Shown: piece after piece, positions 1 to 28,517 of the stretch | How the letters are laid out: every line of letters starts with the position of its first letter | How positions within the stretch are numbered: position 1 is the stretch's first letter | From: Aplysia californica | Taxonomy: Eukaryota > Mollusca > Gastropoda > Aplysiida > Aplysiidae | DNA length: 64,000 nt | Assembly (NCBI RefSeq): GCF_000002075.1 | Contig: NW_004797332.1 | Coordinates: 1,046,726 to 1,110,725, forward strand | Reading direction: 5' to 3' | The notes under the pieces: generated by a model | What the model saw: only the letters and a program-made list of their open reading frames with translations | Told to the model about the DNA's origin: nothing | Database searches by the model: none | Program-made: the position numbers and the translations under genes

Positions 1-59
1 TTTGTTGTTCCTTGCTGTGGTCGTACCCTCCTAGAAAGTCATTCTAATGTTGTTTCAGA

Positions 60-125
60 TTGTTCCCATTCAATAGTTAAGTGCATTTGTGGATGAGACT
101 GTGAATTTATTCATAAATTGTCGAC
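60..125 (+). other. Putative 5' UTR of FSIP1
   Basis: A pyrimidine-rich run ending in TTGTTTCAG at 51-59 looks like a 3' splice site, so an upstream non-coding exon outside the window is likely. The 66 bases up to the ATG contain an in-frame TAA at 114-116, which fixes the ATG at 126 as the first codon in its frame. Inference only; no transcript evidence. Confidence 0.45.
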
Positions 126-18044
<17,919 letters not shown>

Positions 18045-18231
18045 TCATCTTAATGTTCAAGTTCAAGTCAAGCCACAGAATGTTCACATCTTAGTTAAAG
18101 TAACTTTTAAAGTTTTTATCTCATACAATTTGAAACAATAGATGGTTTATTTTAAGTTCAGTTTTCAAGTTAAGCCACAATATGTTCACATAAAAAAAAT
18201 AATCAAAGTAACATTTTATACATTTTGGGTC
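18045..18231 (+). other. FSIP1 3' UTR with a short tandem duplication
   Basis: TTCAAGTCAAGCCACAGAAT (near 18061) and TTCAAGTTAAGCCACAATAT (near 18165) begin two diverged copies of an about 105-base unit. No canonical AATAAA is seen here. Confidence 0.5.
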
Positions 18232-18414
18232 TCAACAAAGTGGAATCAGGTGCTCGTCAATTTTTGGGTAATGGGGAATTATTGGTATAATCTCAAAGCT
18301 TGTTCATTTGTCTTACTTTTGATGAACAAAATATCCATCTATCTTGAGTAGAAATCAAGATAATGTCGATTTCTTTGATTTCATTATTTGACGAGAACCT
18401 GGTTTCACCATGAT
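18232..18414. mobile_element. TIR element (CGTGGTG family), internally deleted
   Basis: Left part AGTGGAATCAGGTGCTCGTC and TTATTGGTATAATCTC, right part TTTCTTTGATTTCATTATTT and CTGGTTTCACCATGATGCC, as in 50408-50829, with the middle 240 or so bases absent. Confidence 0.6.
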
Positions 18415-19667
18415 GCCACCCATATGTTATATCTTATATGGTTTGAAACAATGGATGGTTCAGTAGAGTTCAGTGAGTATGGAGTACATGCACGTGACAA
18501 TGATGAAAATTGGGGTTTCCCAAATATGTTTCAACAGTATTCTCAGTCTCTTTTCTAAACTAGGCTTGTGGCTGGAGGGCACCAGATACATTCATTTATT
18601 AGGACAGCTGGAACAACGAGATCTGGGAACAAGCAAGACTATTTTTGGTGCCTTATTTTTCTTCTCTTTATTCACTCTTATAAATTGTTGTGGAATAACA
18701 AAACTCACTTGAAGAATTTTTTTTTTGATATTGAGAGAATTGTCACTCATTGGTGCTGGAAAAATAGATAACAAACTTGTCGTGGCTGAAATATCGAACC
18801 ACACTACACTGGTTGTATTGTTTTTCAGCTGGTGAAAGTGACTCAGGTTTGTTATATTATTCCACCCCCTCCCTTCTGTTCTTTTCTAAACCACAAACTT
18901 CCCCTTTTCTTACACATATATATGTGATCCCCTGACCCACACTCTTCTTACCTGCGCTTCTTTGCATTTCACAGTCTGTCTTTGTTGTGTTGTGCAAGCT
19001 TCTACATTCCCAGTGTCTGTGTTGGCTGCAAAGGCCTCATAGACTGCGAAGGTGGGTGGGATACGTAGTGGGCTAACAAGATACACCTTCACATATTTAT
19101 AGAACCAGTTGTTAATTGCAGATTTGACAGTCCATTTTTCAGCTGCTGACCAGTGAATAAGATGTTTTTAAAACATTTATTTCGTCCAGATTTTGAAATG
19201 GTGACTACTTGTGAACGATAGTTCGTAACACTTAAGACACAAGTGACCACTGTTATTCAGTGGAGCAAGACAACAATAAGACAAACTCTGAAATAATATG
19301 TCAAGATTTTTATTTGCAATTGAGCGTTTTGTTATACAAGACGGTTCAGTCATTCATGTTTTCGTTAAATGCACGAATTTCGCTATGTACGTGTTTTAAA
19401 TACAAAGAACTAACATGCATAAAAGAAAAAAATCGGAATGTGGAAATCTGTTTGCTATATTGCCACCTCAATGCTTGCTTGTCGAATCTCCATTATTGAT
19501 AACAGTGAAGACAGCTCATAACAAAAAATGAGCTTAAGAAGAAGTCACATTTTCACTGTTAAAAAAATTGAGATAGGACAAGAAAGAACTGAGGTCGCGA
19601 TATGTAATGCTAGAGTGAATAATGAAGTAGAATTAAAAATTAAAGGTCCAATAAGCAGCAGAGGTGT
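18415..19667. other. Intergenic, no feature recognised
   Basis: Downstream of FSIP1. Only short unconserved frames; no repeat partner found elsewhere in the window. Confidence 0.4.
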
Positions 19668-19885
19668 CTGTGGTGTAGTGGTTACCCACTTTGCAGTTGC
19701 ATGCAGGAGATCCGAGTTTTATTCCCAAGTGGGGAGGTTTTCATTGAGTATCTTGATCTTCCTGCTGGGATGTTGTACATGTATCCCACTCAGCCTGGGT
19801 TGGCCCTGACAGGCAGGATTAAAGCCCCATCTCCTAGATGATCTAAATTATGTCAATGGAGGAGTAAAAACAGCTACATACACTG
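19668..19885 (+). mobile_element. SINE-1
   Basis: tRNA-like head GTGGTGTAGTGGTTACCCAC (A box) and GATCCGAGTTTTATTCCCAA (B box), then TGGGATGTTGTAC, GGGTTGGCCCTGACAGGCAG and AGATGATCTAAATTATGTC. Best-preserved copy of the family here. Confidence 0.82.
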
Positions 19886-20062
19886 GAACATACTGATACA
19901 CACACACCGTATGTAACATACATTCATTTTTGCAGTCAGCTACAGAGGCAAAGACCTTGCTCTTTAAAAGATTTAGAAGATATTTTCTTTTTCTTCCTAT
20001 TCATTTTTGACTTTGTTCTTCTCTAACTCTTAATCTTTAACTGAAACAAAAACAAGCATTTA

Positions 20063-20313
20063 TTAACCCTATCCGTACGTCGCGTTTTACTATCGTATCC
20101 ATCCATACGACATGGGGAACTCTGTGCCACCACTTTCCAAATAGGAAATGTACTCGTCAATCCGATCCGTACTCTTTGCTAGCAGTCAGTCAAAATGATT
20201 TTTTGAGAAATACTGAAAGTTTCAAAGAGATCTTCGTACTAGATGTATTCTAAAACGCGAAGAATACAGCCCCAGGGGTACAAAATGACCCCATGGCGTA
20301 CGGATAGGGTTAA
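20063..20313. mobile_element. piggyBac-type MITE (CCCTATCC family), copy 2
   Basis: TTAA at 20063-20066 and 20310-20313. Inverted ends CCCTATCCGTACG are perfect. 251 bp, non-coding, close relative of 14837-15083. Confidence 0.9.
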
Positions 20314-20462
20314 CATGGTACATGTACTGTTGTTGCGAAATGTGTCCATCATTGCTGTGAACTACTCAACTCTACTAGACAGCTGGACACTTTGTGAAAA
20401 TCTCTAATTGTGTACAAATTCGATCCATTCAACTCTGGTTTTGAAGCCTTTTCTTCTTGAGA

Positions 20463-20580
20463 TGACAAACAAGGATGCTGGTTTGTCATATTTTCTGTTG
20501 CCACAAACAAGGATGCTGGTTTGTCATACTTTCTGTTGCCACAAACAAGGATGCTGGTTTGTCATATTTTTTCAGTTGCC
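20463..20580. repeat. Minisatellite of about 42 bp x 3, each unit a hairpin
   Basis: Three nearly identical units carrying ACAAACAAGGATGCTGGTTT GTC. Within each unit GACAAAC (or CACAAAC) and GTTTGTC are inverted arms around a 10-base loop. Confidence 0.85.
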
Positions 20581-20592
20581 ATTTGATAAATA

Positions 20593-20955
20593 CTGTCGAA
20601 ATTGTCCAAGACGGCCACCTTTTGTGGAAGAGAAAAGTTGTTGTCTTAGACAGGTGGATATCCTGGACAGTCATTATTCACGAAATACTGTGCAGCCTCT
20701 CTATAACAACATCGACGGGACCAGAAAAAAATGTCGTTATAGAGAGGCAACCAAAAATATTACCAATGATATATATAAGGAAAAAATCGTGAGCTGGGCA
20801 CCATGTCGCTGTACACAGGATGTCGTTACATAGAAGGTCGTTATAAAGAGGCTGCACTGTATAGAAAGAAGTGTAAGGAGGGTGGGTGGGATGGGAAGTG
20901 GTCTTTTGTACAGGTGATTGTCTTTGACAAGTGAATATTAGTGCAGGTTCGACAG
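20593..20955. mobile_element. pogo-type MITE with a second MITE inside
   Basis: Outer element is flanked by TA; ends CTGTCGAAATTGTC and, inverted, CTGTCGAACCTGC. Interior blocks TCTTAGACAGGTGG and TTTTGTACAGGTGATTGTCT recur in the copy at 61642-61813. The middle is interrupted by 20688-20859. Confidence 0.78.
20688..20859. mobile_element. Inner Tigger-like MITE
   Basis: TA-flanked; ends CTGTGCAGCCTCTCTATAAC and, inverted, CAGTGCAGCCTCTTTATAAC. 'CCTCTCTATAACG' ends are typical of Tigger/pogo relatives. An internal repeat of GTCGTTATAGAGAGG is present. Confidence 0.75.
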
Positions 20956-21654
20956 TATCATAAGAATTATTATCTGTGATAAAATTTTGAATAAATGAGA
21001 GTTATGCCTCTTCTACATATGTTCAGTTCTTTTATCTGTTGTGAATGATTGATGAAAAAATATCTTCTGTCAGTCATTGTCTGGTTAGTATTCATGACCA
21101 GTGATTTAAATTTTCTGAATTTTTGTGTTTATTATGGGCTCTGTGACTGCTGAAAAGCAGTTGTTTCAAACTAGATAAATGCAGGAAAGATTGAAGGAGA
21201 GTGGGTTAGAATTTTTGTCGTCCTTCAGTTTCAGTATGGCTGAAAGCTAAGCAAAATACATGTAATCAATTATGTATGTGTAAGAATGACTAGAGAGAAT
21301 TCTATAAAAGTGTAAAGGCAATGAAGGTTAGCGGCGGTCATCATCGATGGAAATGACAGATTCTCTGTACAGTGAAGGAACAATCTAGAAAAGACGGTGG
21401 GATTACTTTTAGGACTTATTAGACCCATCAGGAGTACACATTACAAAGCCAGAGTTCACTCACAGCTACCCTCTTGCCTGTGTAGTGTAAGTAAGTGTCC
21501 CCATTTTTCTTCTTCCTCATCTTCCTTCTCTTTCTTCATCCACTCTTTCTCCTCCTCTTATTTTTCTCTTTCCTTTTCCGTTCTGTTAATACCTTCTTCG
21601 ACTTTGTCTGGTGGGGCCAACTCGGGCTGAGAGGGATACATCCTAGAGTTTAAG

Positions 21655-21830
21655 ACACTTGTAATGCATTACGTTATATCAGTGCTGAAGATTCAAGGTG
21701 CTACAAGAGAGTAAAACACAAAGAAAAAAAGGAGGAGAGATTTATACCATGACAGACGTTGGATAGGAAAGAAAGAGCAAACCACACCAAAGCACCCATC
21801 AACCACCCATATTCAGGAACGCCCAACTGA
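21655..21830 (-). mobile_element. SINE-3 short form, reverse
   Basis: TGCTACAAGAGAGTAAAACA, TTGGATAGGAAAGAAAGAGC and ACCATCAACCACCCAT... match the other short copies. The hairpin end is decayed. A SINE-1 scrap (GGGGCCAACTCGGGCTGAGA) lies just upstream. Confidence 0.7.
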
Positions 21831-21944
21831 GAATTGGGAACAGGGTCACATTAGTGTGTCCAGCTTTAAAATATAAAACTCTATAGGTGTAATACGCCCC
21901 CATCAACACAAATTAGATCCCCATTTATAATATTAGGTGGGTTT

Positions 21945-22095
21945 CCAAGCCTCCTGTCAAGGCTAACCATGGCCAAGAGGGATACAACATCCAAGCAGAA
22001 AGACTGACATACTTGATTAAATTCTCCCCACTCCGGAATCAAACTTATGTCTCCTGCGTGCCACAGCCTCATCACTACACCACAAACGCCAGTGC
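21945..22095 (-). mobile_element. SINE-1, reverse
   Basis: CCTGTCAAGGCTAACCATGG, GAGGGATACAACATCC, CCGGAATCAAACTTATGTCT (inverted B box) and CATCACTACACCACAAACGC (inverted A box). Confidence 0.78.
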
Positions 22096-23139
22096 CCCAC
22101 TTTAGAAATAGCAAATAGGTGGGACAAAACGAAAATAATAAAACACGAGACTGCATTGTAAGTTGAGAATATTTATCAAAAACACATTTATGTATTCAAA
22201 ACAAAACAAAAGATTTATGTGTCAAACAAGACAAAATAAATTTTCAAGCAGTCAATATATCACTGTAGTTTTACATGTACACAGGCACCAGGTTCTGCAT
22301 TTCCACAGTTATAGTATGCATTTTTTACACCCAAACACACACAACATGTCTCGGACTTTTCAATAAACGACTGGACTAGATGGAGCCTATCACTCAGGTG
22401 GCAATCAGTCAACAAAAGAAATCAAACGAATCAAGAGAAAGACAGTTTGATTTCTTATAAAGAAAAGCAGATCCACACAATATCAGTCATATAGCGCAGG
22501 GAAGAAGCAAGACAGATAGACAGAACCAGCAGAGGGAAAGAAAAGAAGTGGGACCTACCCATAGTACTAGTGGAGCCCTCAGAAAAAGCCAGAGGTCATT
22601 TTTGACACAACACATTTGACTGGACAAGAAACTTTACTACTTTGCAAGTGAGAGAGCCTCTCACTCAAGTCATCCTTACCAAACAAAGATTTTTCACAAG
22701 ACTGGGCCATGCGCGATTCTGTTGAGCTGTTAAAGTTCTGTCTTTATTTATAATGTTGAACATCCATTCGTTGCATACAGATCTGCCATTTAAAGTGGAA
22801 GAAGACATGAGCTGGCCAGTTAACATTACAGATAATTAGTTAACATTACAGATAATTAAAATAGAGGCTTCAGACCATTAGAATACATCAGCCTTGTCCA
22901 ATAGTCTAGGCTAGGTAGGTACAGGTATAGCCCACACACCAAATCACATGGGGACAGGTATGTCTCTATTTCTTCGTTTCCATTGTAACACTTTTGTTTT
23001 GTTTTTGTAAGAGTAAGAGTTTTATGGTACTCCTAGGAGTATGTGAATACGAGCATGCCGGACTCGAGTTGGTTGTTTTCATGTTAGTTCATGTGGAAAA
23101 TCTGGTTCTGTGAATTAGACATAGCTTGTAAAATAAGTA
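22096..23139. other. Intergenic, no feature recognised
   Basis: AT-rich. A short direct repeat of TTAACATTACAGATAATTA occurs twice near 22820-22858. No coding or mobile element identified. Confidence 0.45.
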
Positions 23140-23350
23140 AGTGTATGATTTTAACGTCACTATCAACAATATTAGGATTTTTAAGAGGCGGGACCTCCGA
23201 GTTTAACGTCCATCTCCGATAGGACTGAGCCAACTGGGTTGAGAGCCCTGAAATCTCCACAAATTGACCCCGTTCAAGAATGTCCAGTCTGGGATTAGAA
23301 CAAAGGCTATCCGCTCTGTCTGTCCTAGAAACAGGTCTGGTCGCAGTGCA
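23140..23350 (-). mobile_element. SINE-2, decayed, reverse
   Basis: TTTTAACGTCACTATCAACA, GGGACCTCCGAGTTTAACGT and CCATCTCCGATAGGACTGAG match 30750-30989 closely. The head half is rearranged. Confidence 0.7.
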
Positions 23351-23365
23351 CTTCACCAAAACCAT

Positions 23366-23860
23366 AGAGTAGTTCACTCCGAAACCTGGAGATTACATTG
23401 GGTGGAGGGTTGAAGAGGAACACAAGTGAGGCAAGTGTTGATACTCTGACGTAGTTCTAGTCACAAATGAATACACCATTTGACGCAGTTTGTGGCCAGA
23501 TGAAGGGCACTGTATTACTACTGTATTACTACTACGTGTAATTTTAAGAGTTCATTCCAAAACCTGGAGATTACACTGAATGGAAGAACGGAGAGGAACA
23601 CAAGTGAGGCAAGTGTTGATACTCTGACGTAGTTCTAGTCACAAATGAATACACCATTTGATTCAGTTTGTGGCCAGATGAAGGGCACTGTATTACTACT
23701 ACGTGTAATTTTAAGAGTTCACTCCGAAACTTGGTGACTACAAGGGATGGAAAGATGGAGAGGAACACAAGTGAGGCAAGCGTTGATACTCTGACGCATT
23801 TGATTCAGTTTGTGGTCAAACGAAGGGCTCTGTATTACTACTACGTGTAATTTTAAGCTT
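23366..23860. repeat. Tandem repeat, about 170 bp x 3
   Basis: Units begin near 23366, 23550 and 23718 with GTTCACTCCGAAACCTGG or a variant and share GAGGAACACAAGTGAGGCAA, GTTGATACTCTGACG and TGTATTACTACTACGTGTAA. Units shorten from left to right. No coding sense. Confidence 0.9.
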
Positions 23861-23984
23861 ACTTGAGTACATGAGTGCTGTGAAAGTACCTAGACTTAAA
23901 ATGTACTGGTCTGAGATACCTCTTTCGAATGGGCATTACCACCTTAGTCTGCGTCAATGCACCAGGGTCAGCAATGCCCATGTG

Positions 23985-24220
23985 TGTTATAAAGGGGAAG
24001 ACAAATCAATCCATCCATTCTTTTGCCATCCAGGACAGCCCAGAAGGTACCATCTGGACATATCAGGAGAATGGGTGGAAGAAAGATGACAGGATGGCAA
24101 TGGTCTAGAGAGGTATTCCTCCCTAACTGTGGGAATGCAAGACCCCAGCTTTTAATTTTAGATTCCCACCATAGCCACGAGGTCGTGCACATGCTGGAAT
24201 TAGCCAGTCAGGAGAAACGG
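23985..24220 (+). mobile_element. pogo/Jerky-type transposase fragment (DDE domain)
   Basis: One frame gives EGTIWTYQENGWKKDDRM and the next gives EVFLPNCGNARPQLLILD followed by SHHSHE. This matches the region around the second catalytic Asp (LLLDGH.SH) of pogo/Tigger/Jerky transposases. Short, shifted and lacking the rest of the gene. Confidence 0.7.
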
Positions 24221-25279
24221 GAAGCAGCAGAAAAGAAAGAAAGAAAAGAGAGAGGAAAGAGAGGGCAGAACAGAAGAAAAAGGAGAAAGCGGCTAAAAAT
24301 GCAAAATAGATCATTTTTTAATGTTTATCTACTGTTTTGCTTATCATGTAGGTACATGTATTTATGATTGTTGCCTTGCAACCATTCTATTTGTTTCTTG
24401 TCAGTAATCTTACCTACATAAAACAAAACTTTGTACATAGATATGAATTAATTGCCTTTAAATAATAGGCAATGCATACAAAAATAATGTATGAATCGTT
24501 TAAATTTATGACATCAAATTTTCATAAATTTTCAGTTCAAACATTATTCTATCCCCAGGGTTTTATGCATCCTGCATAATTTAGCAAAATTTGATCATTT
24601 TTCGCATATCTGATTATTTTCCTTTATCATTCTTTGTTAAAATTAACAGAATCGCATAATTTTACATTTTTAGGCTCAGTTTGCACACTTTCATTTTTTT
24701 TGGTGGCATAAAACAGCAGGGACAAATTATTGTTTTATTTCATTTTGAATTATTGAATTAAATAAAATGAACAAAAGACTGAACCCCCCCCCCCCCCCAC
24801 ACACGCAAATAAAATAAACAAACAAAACAATGGGGAAAATTCACTTGGTACATGGTGCCGAATTTCCCAGACAGAGGTGAAGAATTTCCCCCCCAGGCTG
24901 ATAAACTTCCCCGCCATGATGGGTTGCATGAAAACAACAATATTTTTATATTGCGGAGCTTTCTGGTCTAGAGTGAAAGTGTAAAGTAATGTCTGATTGG
25001 ATAATGTGATATTCAATCGTGTTGCGTGTGTGTCAAACCGATTCAGAGGTGAAGGGGGCAATTTCACTCAGTCAGCGAACGAAAGTGCTGAAGTTACCTG
25101 ACTCTACCCTATATATACTTAAAATTTTGATGTTAATTTGTTGAAGAAGTAAATTTTTTTATAAGTTTGGCCTTGCTTCAGATGTTGTCATGTAACTTTG
25201 TTACGTTTCACATCAGTGATACTGTATCATTTATTTTTTTATAAGTTTAACAAATGTTCACCTTTTTAAAGGTCTTGTT
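24221..25279. other. Intergenic, AT-rich, no feature recognised
   Basis: Contains a purine-rich stretch near 24225-24300 and a poly-C run at 24785. Nothing else identified. Confidence 0.4.
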
Positions 25280-26300
25280 ATGAGAGGAATATGGGGTTGT
25301 GGAACGATATTTGTATTAGTGGATAGAAGGGAGTTTCCTGCTTGTCTAAAAATGTTAAAGTTTCGGAGAAAACTGCGTTTGGAGATGAGTCAAGAAAGAG
25401 ATGAGGACAAAGTAGTTTTCAGCGGAAGGACAATAAATCAGTATAATTTCTTTCTACCATCTATAAAGCAAATGTGATTGAAAATGTTATCAGAAGGTCA
25501 AAGGAATGGCTGTGTGTGTGTGTGTGTGTGTGTGTTAAAAAATATTCCACAGCCTGAATTAGTCAAATCTTACAATAAAAATATAAATAGAGTAGATCTG
25601 TCTGATCAGTTGGTTAGGATTTATACAATAGTCACCGTAAAACAAGCAAATGGTGGAAGTCTTTGTTTTCCCCAGTCAAGATTTGCGACGTCTACGGGGT
25701 GCTGGGGACTCCGGATCACCCAACGACAATCCCCGAACCAAATGGCAAACTACACCTGGATGCTACGACCCGTGCCCGAGATGTGGCGTTGGTTCTGTTG
25801 ACTCGCGACATGCACTATTTGAGTGCCCCCAGGGAGACCCATACCGCGCCCAGACCAGATGTGCTACGGACCAAACCCAAAGAGGTCGTCCCATATGTGA
25901 CTGCATGTGGCAGGCTGCCGACCTCCGGAGGAGGCCAGCCAAGGAAGAAGAAAACCTTGTTTTTTATCTTGCTGATATTGCTCGTGTAAACTAAACAGTT
26001 ACATTTTGTTGAAACAACTTCAGAAGAAAAATCCAAATGTCGAAGAACCGAGAAGACGTAAAAGTTATGGTCAGCTTGATTTTACTTTAAAACTGATTTA
26101 GCAGTTGGGAAAAATAAATGATGATGACCAGGTGCCTATCACACGACAGGAGAATCTGAGCATGACCCACCCTGTAGTGCCATTAGTTTCTTGCATAAGA
26201 AAGAATTGTAGATTATGCTACCAAAAGTATAAAAAAGAAACTAAATAAATTATGTCCAGAGACCGGAGTTGAGCGCAACACCAACACAGATGACGCGCAT
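25280..26300 (+). mobile_element. piggyBac transposase relic, interrupted by a LINE tail
   Basis: Pieces in order: GIWGCGTIFVLVDRREFPAC (pattern GTYACGTVR.NRR.FP), then IPQPELVKSYNKNINRVDLS (third catalytic Asp in the VDLSDQ motif), then after an insertion KNPNVEEPRRRKSYGQLDFT, and a C-terminal Cys-rich piece RKNCRLCYQKYKKETK. A (GT)n tract sits at 25508-25536. The N-terminal half is missing. Confidence 0.75.
25650..25995 (+). mobile_element. LINE 3' end with zinc-knuckle-like motif
   Basis: The frame ending at 25994 contains CPRCGVGSVDSRHALFECP, a C-x2-C-x8-H-x4-C arrangement found near the C-terminus of several non-LTR reverse transcriptases, followed by a short tail. It splits the piggyBac relic around it, so it inserted later. 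Confidence 0.65.
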
Positions 26301-26334
26301 CCACCTCATCTGCCTTGGATGTTCTAGTCACAAA

Positions 26335-26930
26335 CTAGTATTGGTTGCGTTATTGAGAGAATAACAGGTCTCATCATGGACTATGAGGTACTTTGTACTG
26401 CGCTAAAAGAACCAACACTGTAGGAAAGACTAAAAAGGGAGAAAGGGGTGGTGGCGTATGAAAGGTGGTTTGAAGCTCACAAACCCTTTTGTAATTGCAA
26501 TTATGAGGGCACCAGCGGAGGAATGGAGAAGGAGGCAGCGGTAGGCAGAATGTGGACAAGGCCAGTGGAGGAAAATGGTTTGAGAATGTGTCTATGATAA
26601 GTGACGGCGACAGCAAAACAATTACCGAATTACACGAGGTGGACCCATAAAGAGGAACTGCTGGTGAAAAACACGAGTGCTTCAATCATGTGGGGAAAAG
26701 GACGGGTACTCAGTTACGAAACCTCTTGAAGCGAAAGTCGAAAGAAAAATAAAAAGTGACCGTAGGTGAAAACAGTTGGAAAACTGCTGCCAGAGGTGGT
26801 GACAAAACTACTAAAATATGTGAAGCATGCAGACAAAACGAGTTACTTCTTGGATTCAAGCCCTTTGGAAATCGATACGCCATGCTTATACTAGAGTTTT
26901 TACATTTTTAAAGTCTGAAATAACAAAGGG
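26335..26930 (+). mobile_element. Mutator-like transposase domain fragment (C-terminal part)
   Basis: Across shifting frames: GLIMDYEVLCTALK, RWFEAHKPFCNCNYEGTSGG followed by MEKEAAVGRMW, PVEENGLRM, and ECFNHVGKRTGTQLRNLLKR. These fit the invertebrate Mutator-like transposase pattern (DYEVLS...C..N..GSSGAMEV..A...F.RSVE..GL...ECVGHVQKRMG.RLR). Heavily decayed, at least four frame changes. Confidence 0.65.
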
Positions 26931-27046
26931 CATGTTAAACTTATAGAATATGGCATTAACTCTTTCTGGACGTAGTTTTTGGGGGGTCTAGACATAATTA
27001 ACTTGTGGCTCGATTTGGCTTCACAGGTGGTGTACAAAATAACTTT

Positions 27047-27567
27047 TGTTTTTGTAAAGTGTTTTACGGCGCTCGCAACTGCATAAGGTCATATGAGCGC
27101 GCGGGACACACCTAATATTTTCAGTTGGTAGGAAATTTTGAATTTTGCCTGGGTGGCGGCCGAAGCCTACTCTTATCGATTTTAGACCACCAAGGGATCT
27201 TTAACGTGCGCAACTTGCACACGGGCCCTCCGAGATTTTTCGCCCTTGTCCGAGAAGGCTAGGTGTAGATCTTTCCTACCAGAAGATCAGGGGTGTGGCA
27301 GAAAGACAGCAGTAAGGAGGAGCCAAGGAGTAGCAGTAGAAAGGCTGCAGACAGAGTCAGGAGCCCAGAGGAGGGGGCAAAGGAGATGAGGGGGCGGGGG
27401 CAGAAAGTGGAAAATGAAAGCAGATGACAGAACATTGCAAGAGAGCAGGAAAGGAGGTGAAAGGAGACAATTTCAGAGAAGAAAATTTTTCAGTCGCTAA
27501 CCAGATTCGAACCCGCGACTTTTGAATGAGAGGCCAACACCTCAACCTCTAGGCCACGAGAGCCCCC
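27047..27567 (-). mobile_element. SINE-3 variant with a true tRNA-like head
   Basis: Flanked by ACAAAATAACTTT at 27034-27046 and 27568-27580 (13-bp target duplication). Reverse orientation. On the - strand the head carries GTGGCCTAGAGGTTGAGG (A box) and CGCGGGTTCGAATCTGG (B box). The other end has the SINE-3 tail, CATATGACCTTATGCAG with GCGAGCGCC. The middle is purine-rich and differs from other SINE-3 copies. Confidence 0.85.
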
Positions 27568-27679
27568 ACAAAATAACTTTATATAAAAGCAAAACCATCA
27601 CTCAAAACGTAACATATGATACATATCAAATTGAAGGAAATTGAATGAGGAATACATTCAAACATGACAAAAGGATTAA

Positions 27680-27735
27680 TTTAGTTTAGTTTTAGTAGAG
27701 GTTTTACGGCTATCGCAACTGCATAAGAGGATTAA
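27680..27735 (-). mobile_element. SINE-3 tail scrap
   Basis: TTTTAGTAGAGGTTTTACGG and ATCGCAACTGCATAAG match the hairpin end and the TAAAAC-type tail. The rest of the SINE is absent. Confidence 0.6.
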
Positions 27736-28517
27736 TTTTGAACATAAGTATGCATTATAAGGGTTAGAAATGGCAATGGTGATGAGAAAAATAAATTTTT
27801 ACGGAAAAAATTACACTCACCAAACATGTGAAAGCAAATCAGCATTGCTATCTTATCATATACAGGCCAAGAGCATAATCCATAAATTTCTGAAGGCACA
27901 GCTTTTTATTTGAAAGCAATATTCCAATTTTTGTTAGAGTTATGATATTTATACTGAGTCCGGTTACATCATTTTGTCAATGCAAGACCGCAAGAACTAA
28001 TTCACTCGTTTTCCCCCCAACCCACGCTTTCAAAAAGTGAAACTAGATGTTTTTGTTTCCTTAACCCTTTCCAAGTATTCAATAATAAAAAGTAATTATA
28101 AATAACGGATCATGTTAAAACGAAACAATACTGAGGCACCCTATCACAGGCGATTTGGCGATACGTCCGCAAGGGGTGTGGACTCGTGCCGATATATCGG
28201 AGATACGTCCGGAAAGAGTTAGCCCTTACAGCCTTGTACGCGACTATTTTCCGCCCGGAAGTAGTGTTCCCGAGGCCTGATCGCGACTATTTCCAGCCTA
28301 GTGGTTGCTAATGAAAACACGTCCGTTACTGCCAATATCGCTGGTAAATCGCTCTGGGCAAATATTTTTCTGAATCTTGATTGGATGACCTTTCATTTGG
28401 TGCATAACATTAAAACTTTGACCCACATCCGACAATACCGCGTACATTCAAAGTGGAGGGAGATCAAGTGTCTTTTATCAGTTCAGCGAGCGCAGTAGGA
28501 GTGATTGTTCCGTGCGC

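Larger units (their letters stand above)
26956..28222. mobile_element. TTAA-flanked piggyBac-type element, non-coding
   Basis: Left end TTAACTCTTTCTGGACGTA, right end inverted CTAACTCTTTCCGGACGTA (TTAA decayed to TTAG). The interior, about 745 bp without the later insertion at 27047-27567, shows no transposase. This is a third TTAA family, distinct from those at 9114 and 14837. Confidence 0.7.

Noticed and set aside
23366-23860. CRISPR-like spaced repeats
   Set aside because: Units are contiguous, about 170 bp and diverged, in an animal genome; it is a tandem repeat.
27500-27567. Possible tRNA gene on the - strand
   Set aside because: A and B boxes are present, but the sequence continues as a SINE body inside a 13-bp target duplication.
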